Source of the DNA: Marsupella aquatica
Lineage: Eukaryota; Marchantiophyta
Assembly: GCA_973895155.1 (NCBI GenBank)
Contig: OZ316891.1
Span: 19,220,001 to 19,284,000, forward strand
Length of the DNA stretch: 64,000 nucleotides
Reading direction: 5' to 3'
In this document: positions 1 to 11,500 of the stretch, piece after piece
How positions within the stretch are numbered: the first letter of the stretch is position 1
Layout: each line of letters opens with the position of its first letter
Made by a program: the position numbers and the translations under genes
Notes under the pieces: generated by a model
Told to the model about the DNA's origin: nothing
What the model saw: the letters and a program-made list of their open reading frames with translations, nothing else
The model's database searches: none

Positions 1-230
1 CTTTGCGGGTTAGAGTGACTTATGGTCATGGCATAAGACCAATCTAGCCTCCCTCTCAAAGCCTCATAGTTACAGATGATGGCTTTGCAGGTTAGAGCTG
101 GTCATGGCATAAGATGGCTTTGCAGGTTAGAGTGACTTATGGTCATGGCATAAGACCAATCTTTATGGAAATTATTGATTAAGTGACTTATGATCATCAC
201 ATAAGACCAATCTTTATGGAAATGATTGAT
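1..230. repeat. short imperfect tandem repeats at the window edge
   Basis: The phrase ggtcatggcataaga recurs after ggttagag at about 15, 85 and 125, and a longer unit with cataagaccaatctttatgg recurs at about 150 and 200. The copies differ by small deletions, so this is a decayed tandem array. It may continue to the left of the window. Confidence 0.7.
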
Positions 231-1504
231 TATGAATTTGGCAGTCCATCAAATTTGAGGTTTGAGAACTTCACTACTCAGTTAAGGTCCATCGATTGTT
301 GAGGTTGGAGACCTCCTAATGTTTATCGATTAATAATTTTTGTCACTTTTTAGATCAGTCCATCAAATCTGATGTTTGAGACCCCTATCGTATGTCAAAG
401 ACTTATGAAGGGATGCAAAGCAAATATACCTACAGAAGAACAGTCACACATCGAATTTGCTGGTGCCAAATTAGTTCAAGAATTTGTTGAAACGATCCCC
501 TGTCTATTTCTTTTACAATTGTGTGGTTTGCATCTCACGGAAGATTGTGTCGGTGCCGAATTTTAGTGAGCTATTCGCCTTCTGTTTTAGATTAGGCCGA
601 CTCGACCTCGACCCGTTGTGTGCGTGCATTTCTAATGGTTATTGTGATGAAATCCTACAGGGTTACAAAAATCTTCGCAAGTACTCTGATTCGAACGGTC
701 TCGAAGCGATAGGAAATGGGCCTGATCTGAAACGATTTGATATGGGCGGCACCGAGGGTTCTAAGATGCTTAGGATTGTCAAGAAAGAGGGAGATTAGTT
801 CGAATTTTGAAGCGGGACTTAGGCCCATATCATGAAAGCTACCTGACCTTGTTCGCAAATAGCATGTATTGGTGATTCTGGAGAGTGGACAGTTGTGCGT
901 TGAAGATAAGAGCATAATAACGTCCAGCAGACAAGTTGGCCCAAAACAAAGATCTGTTGGGAGAACTTACGAAACTTATCCAATCCCGTCCTGATTATGT
1001 TACACGTGTGTGACATGTTTACGGCCAGAACAAACGAGCTTGTGATAAAAACAGTTTCTTCCTATGGTTGCACTTGAACACGTTGTCGCAGCAGCACTGG
1101 GGCAATCAGGGCCATTACCAATGATTGGAACAGCAATTTCTGCTAATTCCTTGCATAGGCTTCCTTGGAATTTCGGGAGCTTAATATCATGTGAGGAAAC
1201 GGGGAGAACGATGAAAGGGAGTCATCGAGAGGCTTTCCAACCGGTCGACACAGGATCCTAGTCCGATCCAATCCAAGTAGAATGCGATTCATCCGAAAGC
1301 GAGACAACCCGCAACGAGATGAAGATAGCTGAAATCCTGTCGAAATCAACGTAACCATAACACAAACAAGAGCAGAATGGATAAAGACTCAAATAATACA
1401 CGACCACAATTTGAACCAGAGAACGCGTCGATTCGATAAGACAGGCAGCAATCACACAATTGGCACTAGCGCTCATCTGGAAGCGAGAAATTCGATACCG
1501 ATCA
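231..1504. other. intergenic, no gene recognised
   Basis: Only short open frames without recognisable domains are present on either strand. The last few hundred bases are probably promoter or 5'UTR of the F-box gene that follows, but I see no clear TATA box. Confidence 0.5.
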
Positions 1505-2242
1505 ATGGGGACGAGCGATTGCTCGAGTTCGGCGGCCTCAACTAGCGAGGATGTGTGCAATGCAAGCGAGAAATCGTCCAACACCGACGCCGTCACGCTT
1601 CAGGTCGTGCACAAACGAAAGGAACGGATGACGAGACGGCAGACACCGCAGCAGCAGGGCGAGAAAGGCACAAGAACGCCAGAAGAACACACCCCGCTCC
1701 TCGCTCACGTCCCGGACGACATCACCATCGACCACATCCTGACCAGAGTCCATTGGAGCCTACTAAACATTCTCACGACGCTCAACCTCCAATGGTACCA
1801 CGCAATCCGAAGGGGCAAGGTGTACAATGCGCGAGTCCGATTGCAAGCGACTCAAACGCTCGTGATCATCAGTCACCTTGCGCCGGCTCCTCTGAATATC
1901 GGGGCGCCTCCGACCGCCATCTCCGCATACGATCCCACTATGGACGAGTGGCACCTCTTGCCGCCCATCCCGAGCCCTGCCCACGACCCCATAGCTCTTC
2001 CGCAACTTCGCGGAGTCGTGTGTCTGAAAGGTCGACTGTACATCGTGACAGGGTCTGAAGAGATTGCGGAGCCTCGACCGCTTCAGCGAAACCAATTCTT
2101 CGTGCTCGACTTCGGCGCCGCTGCGCGACGGTGGAACAAGTGCCGCTGCGCCAACACCGAGTCCGCGTCCAAGCGCGGCTACGGCGCCGTCAGCGACGTC
2201 GAGGATGGCAAGATCTGCGTTTGGGGGACGGTCCAGATCTGA
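1505..2242 (+). CDS. F-box/kelch-repeat protein, truncated at the 3' end
   Basis: F-box/kelch proteins act as substrate receptors of SCF ubiquitin ligases: the F-box binds SKP1 and the kelch propeller binds the target. The frame opens further upstream at a TTG, but the first ATG is at 1505, giving 245 aa. Residues 1-60 are Ser/Thr/Gln-rich and disordered. Residues 64-105 (HTPLLAHVPDDITIDHIL onward) form the F-box. Kelch-like strands follow: SAYDPTMDEWHLLPPIP near 140-156, GRLYIVTGSEE near 176-186, and YGAVSDVEDGKICVWG near 226-241. The frame then stops at TGA inside what should be a middle kelch blade; full-length relatives are usually 350-450 aa. The last ~90 bp of the frame and the sequence after it are copied again twice downstream. 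Probably a damaged or non-functional gene, though expression of a short form is possible. Confidence 0.65.
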   Translation: MGTSDCSSSAASTSEDVCNASEKSSNTDAVTLQVVHKRKERMTRRQTPQQQGEKGTRTPEEHTPLLAHVPDDITIDHILTRVHWSLLNILTTLNLQWYHAIRRGKVYNARVRLQATQTLVIISHLAPAPLNIGAPPTAISAYDPTMDEWHLLPPIPSPAHDPIALPQLRGVVCLKGRLYIVTGSEEIAEPRPLQRNQFFVLDFGAAARRWNKCRCANTESASKRGYGAVSDVEDGKICVWGTVQI

Positions 2243-2945
2243 CGCACCGCCGTAGGGACGATCGGGTTCGCTCAAACCATGAATACTTGCTGAGAAATTC
2301 AAGCCTTTTGATGCAGTACACTGATTTATCATATTCAGTGTAGACGTTATGGTTTTAAAAGTTATGAAGAAAATGACATGTGTAACAAGTGCCGCTGCCG
2401 AGTCCGCGTCCAAGCGCCGCTACGGCGCCGTCAGCGACGTCGAGGATGGCAAGATCTGCATTGGGGGACGGTCCAGATCTGACGGACCACTGTAGGGACG
2501 ACCGGGTTCGCTCAAACCATGAATAATTATTACACAAACTCGAGCATTTTGATGCAGTACACTGATTTATCATATTGAGTGTAGATGTAGATAGATGGGC
2601 TCTTTCTCTTCCTTTTCTCCCCTTAATTGGGTTGCATTTGCCTTTGGATCATGTTTCCATGTTTTATATTTTCTGCCTTTGTGCAATGTGATATATAAGA
2701 TAGACATTATTGTTTTAAAAATTATTAAAAAAAATGACATGTGGAACAAGTGCGGATGTACAAACACCAAGTAGCTACGGTGCCGTTAGAGACGTCAAGG
2801 ATGGCAATATCTGCGTTTTGGGGGATGGTCCAGATCTGACGGACCACCGTAGGGACGATTGGGTTTGCTCCAAAAATGAATAAATAAATTACTGAGAAAT
2901 TTACGCATCATTTGTCATTGTAGACATTGCTTTTAAAACACCAGT
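2133..2945 (+). repeat. tandem triplication of the F-box/kelch 3' segment
   Basis: Three head-to-tail units start near 2133, 2385 and 2745. Each begins with gaacaagtgc or similar, then carries the kelch-coding stretch (gtcagcgacgtcgaggatgg in units 1 and 2), the block ggtccagatctgacg, the phrase gggttcgctcaaaccatgaa, and a tail ending gttttaaaa...aaatgacatgtg. Unit 2 has about 100 bp of extra sequence before its tail. Unit 3 is clearly more diverged. Each unit contains both coding sequence and the stop plus 3' flank, so the copies carry no intact kelch domain. Confidence 0.85.
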
Positions 2946-3625
2946 GTCATATACAAGGAAAGTGTGCAATACTTCTCTTTTTCACATCACTTTCTTCTAG
3001 GGTGAGACTTTGTTGCACAATTTCAATTTCTGGAAAAAATACTAATTTTTTGTCATGGAGAGTGGCTCTTCAAAGTTTAAAAAAAACAACATGTGCAGAA
3101 AATATTTTGTGGCGTTTCCTTGGAATTTGAGAAGAAAGAATATTAACTTTTTGCTTTGCGTATGCCCTGCAGGGGCTAGGCTAAGATGTATGAGATAACG
3201 GCAGCCTGGGTTGGGTTCCTATCTTGTAGTCTTATGACCAAAATGTGAATAAAAACTGACCATCCCCATCACTTGGGAAACTTTTTGAAGCTTTCTGGGA
3301 GCAAGGTTTAGATAAGACCCTCTACCCAAACCTCCTTCGTCTCTGGAAAAAGACTATCCATCACAGGTTTTCTAAGTAGAGATTATGGAAGTAGCAAGTT
3401 ACTGACTGCAATGGTGATTTAGTCCTACTCAATGGAGTGCTATGGAACCCTCCATGAGCTTTGAAGAAGTCTTGCTACACTTGCCCTAACTCCTCTTAAC
3501 TGCCTTTTCACCACAGTCAGAATCCTTTGGTGTAATCCTATAGTCATGAGTTCAACTTCAGGACACTCTAAACTCTGTTGTGAATATCCGGTTTGGATAT
3601 TTGTTATGCTGCAAGCTCCATACTG
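2946..3625. other. intergenic, nothing recognised
   Basis: AT-rich, non-coding on both strands. I see no domain, RNA gene or element end. Confidence 0.5.
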
Positions 3626-4020
3626 TCAGGTAAAGCCTGGACAGTGCTTTCAACTTTTGTTCTTTCTGAAAGAAGTTCACCATGTGCTGTAATTAAAGCG
3701 CCACTGAACTAATTTAGGCTCACTAAAATTCTAGGGGTACTTTGAAATCCAAATTTCCAGTATAGCCTGAACAGCGCTATCAATTTTTGTCCCTTTTTTA
3801 AGAAATACAACGACATGCTTTGAAGCGCCACTGTTCATATCAGACGACCTGGACATACCAGGTTTCACCACTTAAGGATGATTTTTCCTGAAATTGCGAA
3901 GAAGGCTGGCGTGGTAGAGGAGTAGTTGTAGCTCACTACCCTGTCCCGTATGGCCTGGACAATGTTTTCCAGTTTTGCCCTTGTGTAAGAAATTCGCCCT
4001 GTGCTTCAAGCTCAGTAAAA
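3626..4020. repeat. three diverged direct repeats
   Basis: Units begin near 3626, 3757 and 3945. Each has the pattern (a/g)tatagcctggacagtgcttt, then caacttttgttc, a run like tctgaaagaa, then a tgtgcttcaag-like phrase; units 1 and 2 also share gcgccactg. Similarity is low but ordered across about 75 bp. Origin unknown, possibly an old transposon fragment. Confidence 0.5.
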
Positions 4021-4040
4021 CTTGCATGAAGACTAGCTTA

Positions 4041-4221
4041 ACTGCCCATTCAAGGTTTGCTCATTCCCATGGTTTGCTCATTCCCATGGTTGCTTTTTTT
4101 GCCTGTTGCTCACGCCGAAACTTGCAGCAATCCAGAGTCACTGCCCATTCAAGGTTTGCTCATTCCCATGGTTGCTTTTCTTGCCTGTTGCTCACGCCGA
4201 AACTTGCAGCAATCCAGAGTC
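4041..4221. repeat. recent tandem duplication of about 82 bp
   Basis: actgcccattcaaggtttgc...aatccagagtc occurs at 4041-4139 and again at 4140-4221, nearly identical. The first copy carries an extra internal duplication of tttgctcattcccatgg. Short frames run through it, but no coding function is suggested. Confidence 0.9.
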
Positions 4222-5372
4222 ACTGCCTAGAGGTTTCATTCTAGATCATAGACTCAAGAGTGAAGCTTGTGTCGCGAGTTAGATGGACACACCCTGGAGC
4301 AACTTGCCAGTGCTTCCACTTTCTGTGCAGGCTATGCTCTAATCAATTGATCGTGTGTTATTGCATGGTGAGCCAAAATAGTGACAAATTCTTCCTGAAA
4401 GTTGGTCAGTTGAGATTTTCCATTGGAGAAATTCGTGTTATCCCCTCCTGATTGCCCATGTCAATGTGGTCGGTTGTCTTGAAACAAGCAATGAGTTTTA
4501 TATCGGGGTGAAGAGAGAGGGTATCAAGAACAGCAAGACAGACAGAGGTATGAGAAGAATCGTAAAGACAAATCGAGCAGCTTCACAAGGGTTCCTAACA
4601 GTCAGCACACGTAACACCAGAGACCAGTCCTTCTAGGCTTGCACGGCACAGTAGACAATATTGAACTGCCCAACTTAGTCACATTATATCTCCGACATGC
4701 AAGTCGAGAGACCCGTATTCTAAATATCTGCTTCTCTTGCAGCCAAATGCTGCATTGTTTGCATTCTTTCATTCATGGAGGGGAATTCTTGCAGCTCAAG
4801 ATGGTATAAACTGTGTCACGATACAGTGCAAAGGAGGAATGCTTAATTTGGAGAACGAGTCTATCAAGGCGGGATGTTGATAGTCCATCCTCAGTCCCTT
4901 ATAAAATAAAATTGCTTCAACATTTGTGTCTGTGGCATGATTTTGGTAAAATTGAGGACGCCATGTCGTAAATCGTGATGTAAAACTGTTTTTAAAATAA
5001 CTATTTTATTTACCCTAAGTAACAGACTGTTTAATTAGTAGGAGGCCCACTTCCATTTTTTTACCCTAAGTAACTGCTGCCCACTCGCATTCTAAATTGT
5101 ATTTCAATTGAATAATAACTAAATCTCTCTCGGCAAGTTGATTTGATGACAAAGTAATCATGGCAATTTTCTTGACCTTCTGCTGCCACGAAGGAAGAAG
5201 TGGACATGATTCTATGTTGGATCACTCAGCACTCCTTTCCATGGCTTCATCATTGCAGTTCCTAACTCGGTGATGCCTTTCGCTACTGTTAGATTGTCCA
5301 ACGCATGAGGCACGTGCAAATGAAAGAGAAGCAAGCTTAGCAGGGTTCAGTAAGGGTCTCGTCTACGTGCAG
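4222..5372. other. intergenic, nothing recognised
   Basis: No supported gene. The upstream EF-hands expected for the calmodulin-like remnant that follows are not found here. Confidence 0.5.
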
Positions 5373-5516
5373 ATGGTGTTGAAGAGCCTAGGCATGAAAG
5401 AAGGACATAGTTATAAGAAGTGTCAGCATATGATCAAGGGAGTCAATGCGGACGTTAATGGGAAGGTGGACTTTCAGGAGTTCAAGGAGTTGATATCGTC
5501 TAAAGCTTTTCGTTAA
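5373..5516 (+). pseudogene. calmodulin-like (CML) C-terminal EF-hand remnant
   Basis: A 47-residue frame starting MVLKSLGMKEG and ending in SSKAFR matches the last EF-hand of plant calmodulin-like proteins, including the typical helix KSLGMKEG, the CQHMIKGV stretch, and the loop followed by VDFQEFKELI. The Ca-binding loop runs NADVNGKVDFQE: Asp is replaced by Asn at loop position 1, while D3, N5, G6 and E12 are kept. Plant CMLs are usually single-exon proteins of 140-200 aa with two to four EF-hands. No upstream EF-hand is visible in any frame, so this is best read as a 5'-truncated copy. It could still be a terminal exon of a gene with a distant 5' part, but I see no evidence for one. Confidence 0.6.
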
Positions 5517-7036
5517 TAGGGGGTCCATGAACTAATTTAGTCTGCCTCTACATGTACCCTTGTTGGACACTAAAAGTGCTTTGACAAAGATCAAACTTTG
5601 CTAGCATGTTCTCAGATCTCTATCCAATTTATTACCTCACAACCTTTGAGAATATTTTTTAGATAATTTGTGCATTTCAATGAGCTCTTACTAGGAAGAC
5701 TGTATCTTAAATCACAAAAATTTAGATGAGTAAGTCCAAAGATTGATCATGTGGGTCAACTCAAAAGCAGGTATATAGCATTACGGCGTGTCAAAATTAC
5801 CGCCATAAATACAGCTAGGACATAAGGAGTTACAGGTTTGCTGAACACAAGCACCATAAGAATCTTAGGTGTAAAAAGTCATAACACTTTGTTTAAGGCT
5901 ATAGTTGACAGTCATTTTTAATACAAGATATCAACAATATACGTTAACAGGGCAATTTCAGGCATTTTGGTATAGTCCATGGCACTTTTTTCAGTCCATG
6001 GGACATGATGGACACTTTCATCTTAGGGTTTTCCATGTCACAATGTTGGCATTTCTTACAGGGTTTTCCATGTCACAATGTCCGAATCAACTTTACTGAG
6101 TTCTACTCTAACAAACGAATAGGGTCACATCCCCAGTTAGTCTGTCTAATCAAGTTTGGCAAACCAATAACACTTGGACCACTTTGGAGCACAGTTATGA
6201 TTATGATAATAAAACACGGAACTGAACGTTATATCATTGCCCAGCAATATACACCCAACAAAGTTCCGTATGACACTTCGTCAGTTGTCATAATTCCGTA
6301 CGGAATATATGTGGACGTACACTGACAGGGACCGGGGCCCACACGGTGCAAATTGCACCACGGTATCCGATAAGCATTTCGTGCGTTTCCGATTTCCCCC
6401 GCTTGTTTTACAGTGCCGTATGGCGCTTCTGTTACAGTATGGCGCGTGCTTTACAGGAGGATCGAGGGCCAATTTATTAGCGTGCCAGAATGTCATCGGG
6501 AGGCGAGGTATTGGAAAGGTTGCAGCAGGTTGCCATTATTATTTTTTCCATGGGATGACCGGGTACGGTACTAGTGTCCGGTAGAGAGCAACCGGACTGA
6601 CCGCGCTGAGTAACTTACTGTCGTTACACTCCCAGTGTGCCCAGTGTGGTTCCTAAGATGATTAAACTGAACCGTCGATGACGCGTAACAGCCCGCATTC
6701 CAAGGGCGGAACAGAGCCACGTAACCCGAGCAGAAAGTGTGCGCAGAGTCCTTTTACAGTGGTGTTTCTTTCTTTTCGGGATAATCAACATGGAACCTAT
6801 AGATCCCTTCATTTACAAAAACGAGCCAAAAACACGAAGTTGATTGTGGAGTCCCTTGTCAGTGTCTTTACTTTAATTATGAAGTTCTCACCCTTTCTCA
6901 CCGTAGATTAGTGTACCATTATCCAATGGTCATCATTCTGCCAGTCCATGCTCACCCAACCCAGATGAACCTGAGGGTTCCTTGTACCCATACTTCCCAT
7001 GCTTGTCCCTACTTACACACACATATATCTAGTGTA
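5517..7036. other. intergenic with a small tandem duplication
   Basis: No gene recognised. The 22-base phrase beginning agggttttccatgtcaca occurs twice, at about 6025 and 6060. Around 6400-6620 the base composition is more GC-rich, with repeated cagt(g)(cc)gtatggcgc phrases, resembling debris of a DNA element; no terminal inverted repeats were found. Confidence 0.4.
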
Positions 7037-7101
7037 TGTTATACCCTAACTAGATTCCATGGTTACCTTAACCATAGTTATCGTATAGGATAACTCGGAC
7101 G
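7037..7101 (+). repeat. outer element 5' LTR, first part
   Basis: First 65 bp of the 142-bp LTR, from TGTTATACCC to GGACG. The inner copia element inserted here and duplicated GGACG. The rest of the LTR resumes at 13157. Confidence 0.92.
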
Positions 7102-7427
7102 TGTAGAGATTAACTCAGTCTTGGGTTGAACTATGGTTAGGATGTTAACTAGGGTTAGAGTAAACCCTAGTTGAAGAGATTGATCCTTATCTCTTCAACT
7201 TGTATGTGGTGTGAGAACACACACAAGAGAGTTCTCAAGAGAAAACACATGGATATAGCAAGAGATGAGAGCTTGAAGAGATGAGAGCTATGGTGATGCT
7301 TGAGTACACACATAACCGTTAATAAAGCTTTGTATTCCCGTGGACGTAGCCAACCTTGAGGCGAACCACGTAACTATTGAGCACGTGTATGTTTGGAGTG
7401 TTCTTCCTGATCTGATTTCTCCCCACA
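7102..7427 (+). repeat. copia 5' LTR (326 bp)
   Basis: Starts TGTAGAGATT and ends TCTCCCCACA, with the usual TG...CA ends. It differs from the 3' LTR at two transition sites (gagat/gaggt near the start; gcttgagtac/gcttgaatac near 7302). It contains two abutting perfect inverted repeats at 7147-7172 and 7173-7196. Confidence 0.96.
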
Positions 7428-7429
7428 AT

Positions 7430-7441
7430 TGGTATCAGAGC
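7430..7441 (+). other. primer binding site for initiator Met-tRNA
   Basis: TGGTATCAGAGC lies two bases after the 5' LTR. It is complementary to the 3' end of plant initiator Met-tRNA, the usual primer of plant copia elements. Confidence 0.95.
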
Positions 7442-8598
7442 TCAGATTTTTCAGTCGATTAAGAACTCCATAGAACTTGCTTCAAGCAAAGCGAACAGCG
7501 GATGATTTCCTCTTCAAAGCGGAGCTATTGGAAGAAGATCGGACTCAATCTTCTCACAAGTGTGGAGCACACAACCAGGGGCTCATTTCAGTGAAGCAAT
7601 GAAGGCCTGAGGTCAAAAACGGAAACAATTGTAAGTAACGGTTTTCAAATTACGTTATCGGGCAAGAGATACGGTCAATTTCTCAGATCAGTCTTTTTGA
7701 TTGTTCTATCGGGACTTGAAACTGAGACACGCTTGAGCGCCTCGTCTTTCTACACGTTTCGATATCAACATCGTTGGATTTCGTCAAACCGTTGAGAAGT
7801 AATCTTAATTTCAATTCTCATTTTTTTGAGCTCGAAATTTTGGCTATGACGGATAACTTAATATCAGTCACTTTCACCGAATTGTTTCTCCCTCACTACT
7901 CCACCGTTTTGCGAGTTCTTTATATCAATCTTGATGCCCTCGAAGTCTAGTTTCTGAATCTGAAATCAGAATTGGATTTCGTCAAAAACTGAGACGGGAA
8001 TTTGAGTGAATCCGCCGAGGGGTACTTTCTGCCGCGAGTAGTCGCGACTTCCGCGGACGCGCGAGGAGGTCGAAAACTTCGAGGAGGCCTTTCTAGGGCT
8101 CGACAGGGCTCGGGCAGGGGGAAGTGCCCCCTGTGAAGTCCCCCACAGGGACTGTACAAGGGCGGACGGAATTTCCCGAAAAGATTCTTTTCAAGAGGCT
8201 TGAATTTTTACCGAAGGTCAAAGATTCCGAGCGGCAAATAAAATTGGATCAACTTCAACTTTTGGAGAGGCGTACTTAGGGAAGCTAGGCAAGTATTGGT
8301 GCGTTCAATTCTGAAAAAGTATACTAGTGGAATCTTTGGCATAAGAGATTCCCTCGAAGGGTAATTATTTCATCTTTTACCCCCCTCCGGTCGGAGTAAA
8401 AATTCTCGGCACTCGAGAGTCCATTTGACAAACCGTTTTCAGAATTCGGAGCGTTACCTTGTGGGCTACGCATAGGAGTGATCAGTTTCAAAATTCACCA
8501 ACTTTCAATTTTGGCCTTATTTTCACACCCCACATCTGAGCATTCGACATTTATTTTTTGTCGAAAGGCAACTCCACACTACATTTGGCATTCCAGCG
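7442..8598 (+). other. copia 5' leader
   Basis: About 1.16 kb between primer site and gag start with no conserved frame. It includes a GC-rich patch at about 8010-8160. It would hold packaging and dimerisation signals, but none is identifiable by eye. Confidence 0.7.
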
Positions 8599-11500
8599 AT
8601 GGCGACTACTAGGATTGGAGGTCAACGGTTTGAGGTGGAAAAATTTGATGGTCGGATGGACTATACAATGTGGGAACGTAACGTGAGGGATGCACTTAGG
8701 GCGATGGGCCTAGGCAAGGTACTAAGATCTCAACCCAAGGAGATGGAAGATGATGATTGGCATGATCTTCAGGATCAAGCGGTAAGTATTGTTGGCATGT
8801 ACCTGAAAAACAATGTGAAGAAGCAGTTCGAGGAAAAAGTAACACAAACGGTGACGGACTTGTTTCAAGCATTGCGCAACAAGTACTACAAGAAGGAGAT
8901 GTCAAACCGAATGTATGCAAGCTTGAAGCTCATGCAATTCAAAATGGCTGATGGAGTCAAGATTCAAGATCATATCGATCAGTTCAATGATCTTGTGGTT
9001 GACCTAGAGAATTTGGGGGAGCATTTGAGCGAAGAAAAGAAAGCCTTACAACTCTTGAGCTCACTACCACCTTCGTACCAATCTTTGTCTCGAGTTCTTC
9101 TATTCCGTGATAAGACAATTATATCCTACAATGATGTGGTGAGTGCCCTGTTGACCGATGACATGCAGTCTAAGTTGGTTTCTTCAGCTCATCCTACCTC
9201 AACCTCATCATCAACAGCACTGTTGGTAGAAAGAGGCAAATCAAGGGAGCCATCTCATGAAAAAAAAAGGTTTAACCCACTTCCCATGGAGCGAGAAAGG
9301 TTCCACGACCGATCTTTTGGTAGGAGGAGGTTTAGATCCAGATCTAGATCTCGATCCAAATCACCATCCAAGTCTACTCGTGAGATAAAGTGTTGGAAGT
9401 GTGACAAAGTGGGCCACATGAAGAAGGATTATCGCGTCAAAGACACATTCAAGGAAGTTGCCGGTTCTTCAGCCCAAGTAGTTGTTCGAGAAGAGGATAG
9501 TGAAGGATTTGCATTGTGTATCACTTCCCAAGTTGAGGATTGTCAATGGATCTTGGATTCCGCTTGCTCATATCACATGTGCTATATGCGTGAACTTTTC
9601 TCATCCTACACTCCTATCAATGGATCTGTTTTGATGAGAAATAATCATTCTTGCAAAGTTTTAGGGATTGGATCCGTAAAGATTCAACTACCCGGTGGCA
9701 AGTACTGTACTCTATCAAATGTCAGACACATTCCAGAAATGTGTAAGAATTTGATTTCTCTTGGCTACTTGGATGCGAAGGGTTATCAATGGAGTGCAAC
9801 TAATGGGGTGTTAACAGTCATGCATGGATCAACTGAAGTTCTTATTGGCAAGAGGAAAAGAAACATCTATGTCTTGGAAGGCACCACACTTCTTGCCGAA
9901 GTCAATTTGGTCACATCTCAGGAGGAGAAAATCAATTTATGGCATGCTCGGCTTGGTCACATGAGTGAAAAAAGTTTGGAAATTTTACACAAGCGACATC
10001 TCCTACCAGGATTGCAAGCATGCAAGTTAAGTTTTTGTGATCATTGCATTGTCGGCAAGAAAACAAGAACTCCATTTCCGACTGCTATTCATCATTCTAA
10101 AGTTGTACTTGAGTATATTCATTCCGATGTGTGGGGTCCTGCTCCGGTTTCCTCACATTCAGGCAAACAATACTATGTATCGTTTATCGATGATTACTCA
10201 AGGTTTGTTTGGATTTATTTCATTGCCCATAAGTTTGAAGTGCTTTCCATCTTCAAACAATGGGTAGCTCAAGTTGAGACACAGACTACAATGAATGTGA
10301 GATATCTACGATCAGATAATGGTGGTGAATACACCTCTAGCGAGTTCAACATGTATTGTGCAAATAAGGGAATTACTCACCATCTCACAACTGTGTACAC
10401 TCCTGAGCAAAATGGTGTTGCTGAGCGACTCAATCGCACATTGTTGGAGCGAGCAAGGAGCATGTTGAGCCACTCTAAATTGCCACAAATCTTTTGGGCG
10501 GAAGCTGTCAACATAGCTGCTTATCTCGTAAATCTCTCTCCTAGTCGGGCAATTACTTACAAAACCCCCTTTGAGCTATGGCACAATCGACCTGCTGATT
10601 ATTCAAAGCTTAAGGTTTTTGGCTGTGAAGCATATGCACATGTTCCTAGCAACAATAGGACTAAGCTAGATCCTAGAGCCTAGAAATGCATTTTTCTTGG
10701 TTATCAGCGTGAAGTTAAAGGTTAGCGGTTATGGGATCCAGTTGATTGCAAGTTACTTGTTAGTCGGGATGTATCCTTCAATGAAGAAAAATCATTGAAG
10801 GAGGGGGAGATAGATCAATTCCCTACTACTAACAAAGAGCAATCTCCTCCTCTAGAGGATTTAAGAGGAGAGGATGTGTCAAATGAAGAATATGTTGACA
10901 CTACTGTAAGGCAAAACACACTACAATCAGATCAGCCAGAGTCTTCAGTGCGAAGAGGAACTCGCAAACGTCAAGCCCGAGAAAGGTATGGAACTTGGCT
11001 TCCTTCTGATCAAGTGGATTTGGATGAAGAATCTATTGATGCATTGGTGACAAAAGATGGAGATCCATCCTCATTTCGAGAGGTCCTAGCTTCTATGGAG
11101 AAGCAACAATGGCAGGCGGCGATGCGCATGGAAATGAAATCACTTCATGATAACAAGACTTGGGAACTCACAAGTCTACCTAGTGACAAGCAGGTTGTTG
11201 ACAACAAGTGGGTGTATAGAAAGAAAGATGGACCCACGGAGGATGCTGAGAAGATATTTAAGGCTCGGTTGGTAGCCAAGGGTTTTACTCAACAGAAAGG
11301 TATAGACTACAATGAGGTTTTTTCACCCGTAGCAAAGTATTCAACAATACGTTTGCTATGTGCTCTTGTAGTTTTATTTGATCTAGTTTTAGATCAAATG
11401 GATGTTGTCACGACATTCTTATATGGATCGTTGGATGAGGTGATTTACATGAGGCAACCAGAGGGTTTTGTATAAAAGGGCAAGGAAAATTTGGTATACA

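Noticed and set aside
1763-2413. 216-codon minus-strand open frame opposite the F-box gene
   Set aside because: It lies antisense to the kelch-coding sequence and its repeats; composition mirrors the sense codons and no domain is seen.
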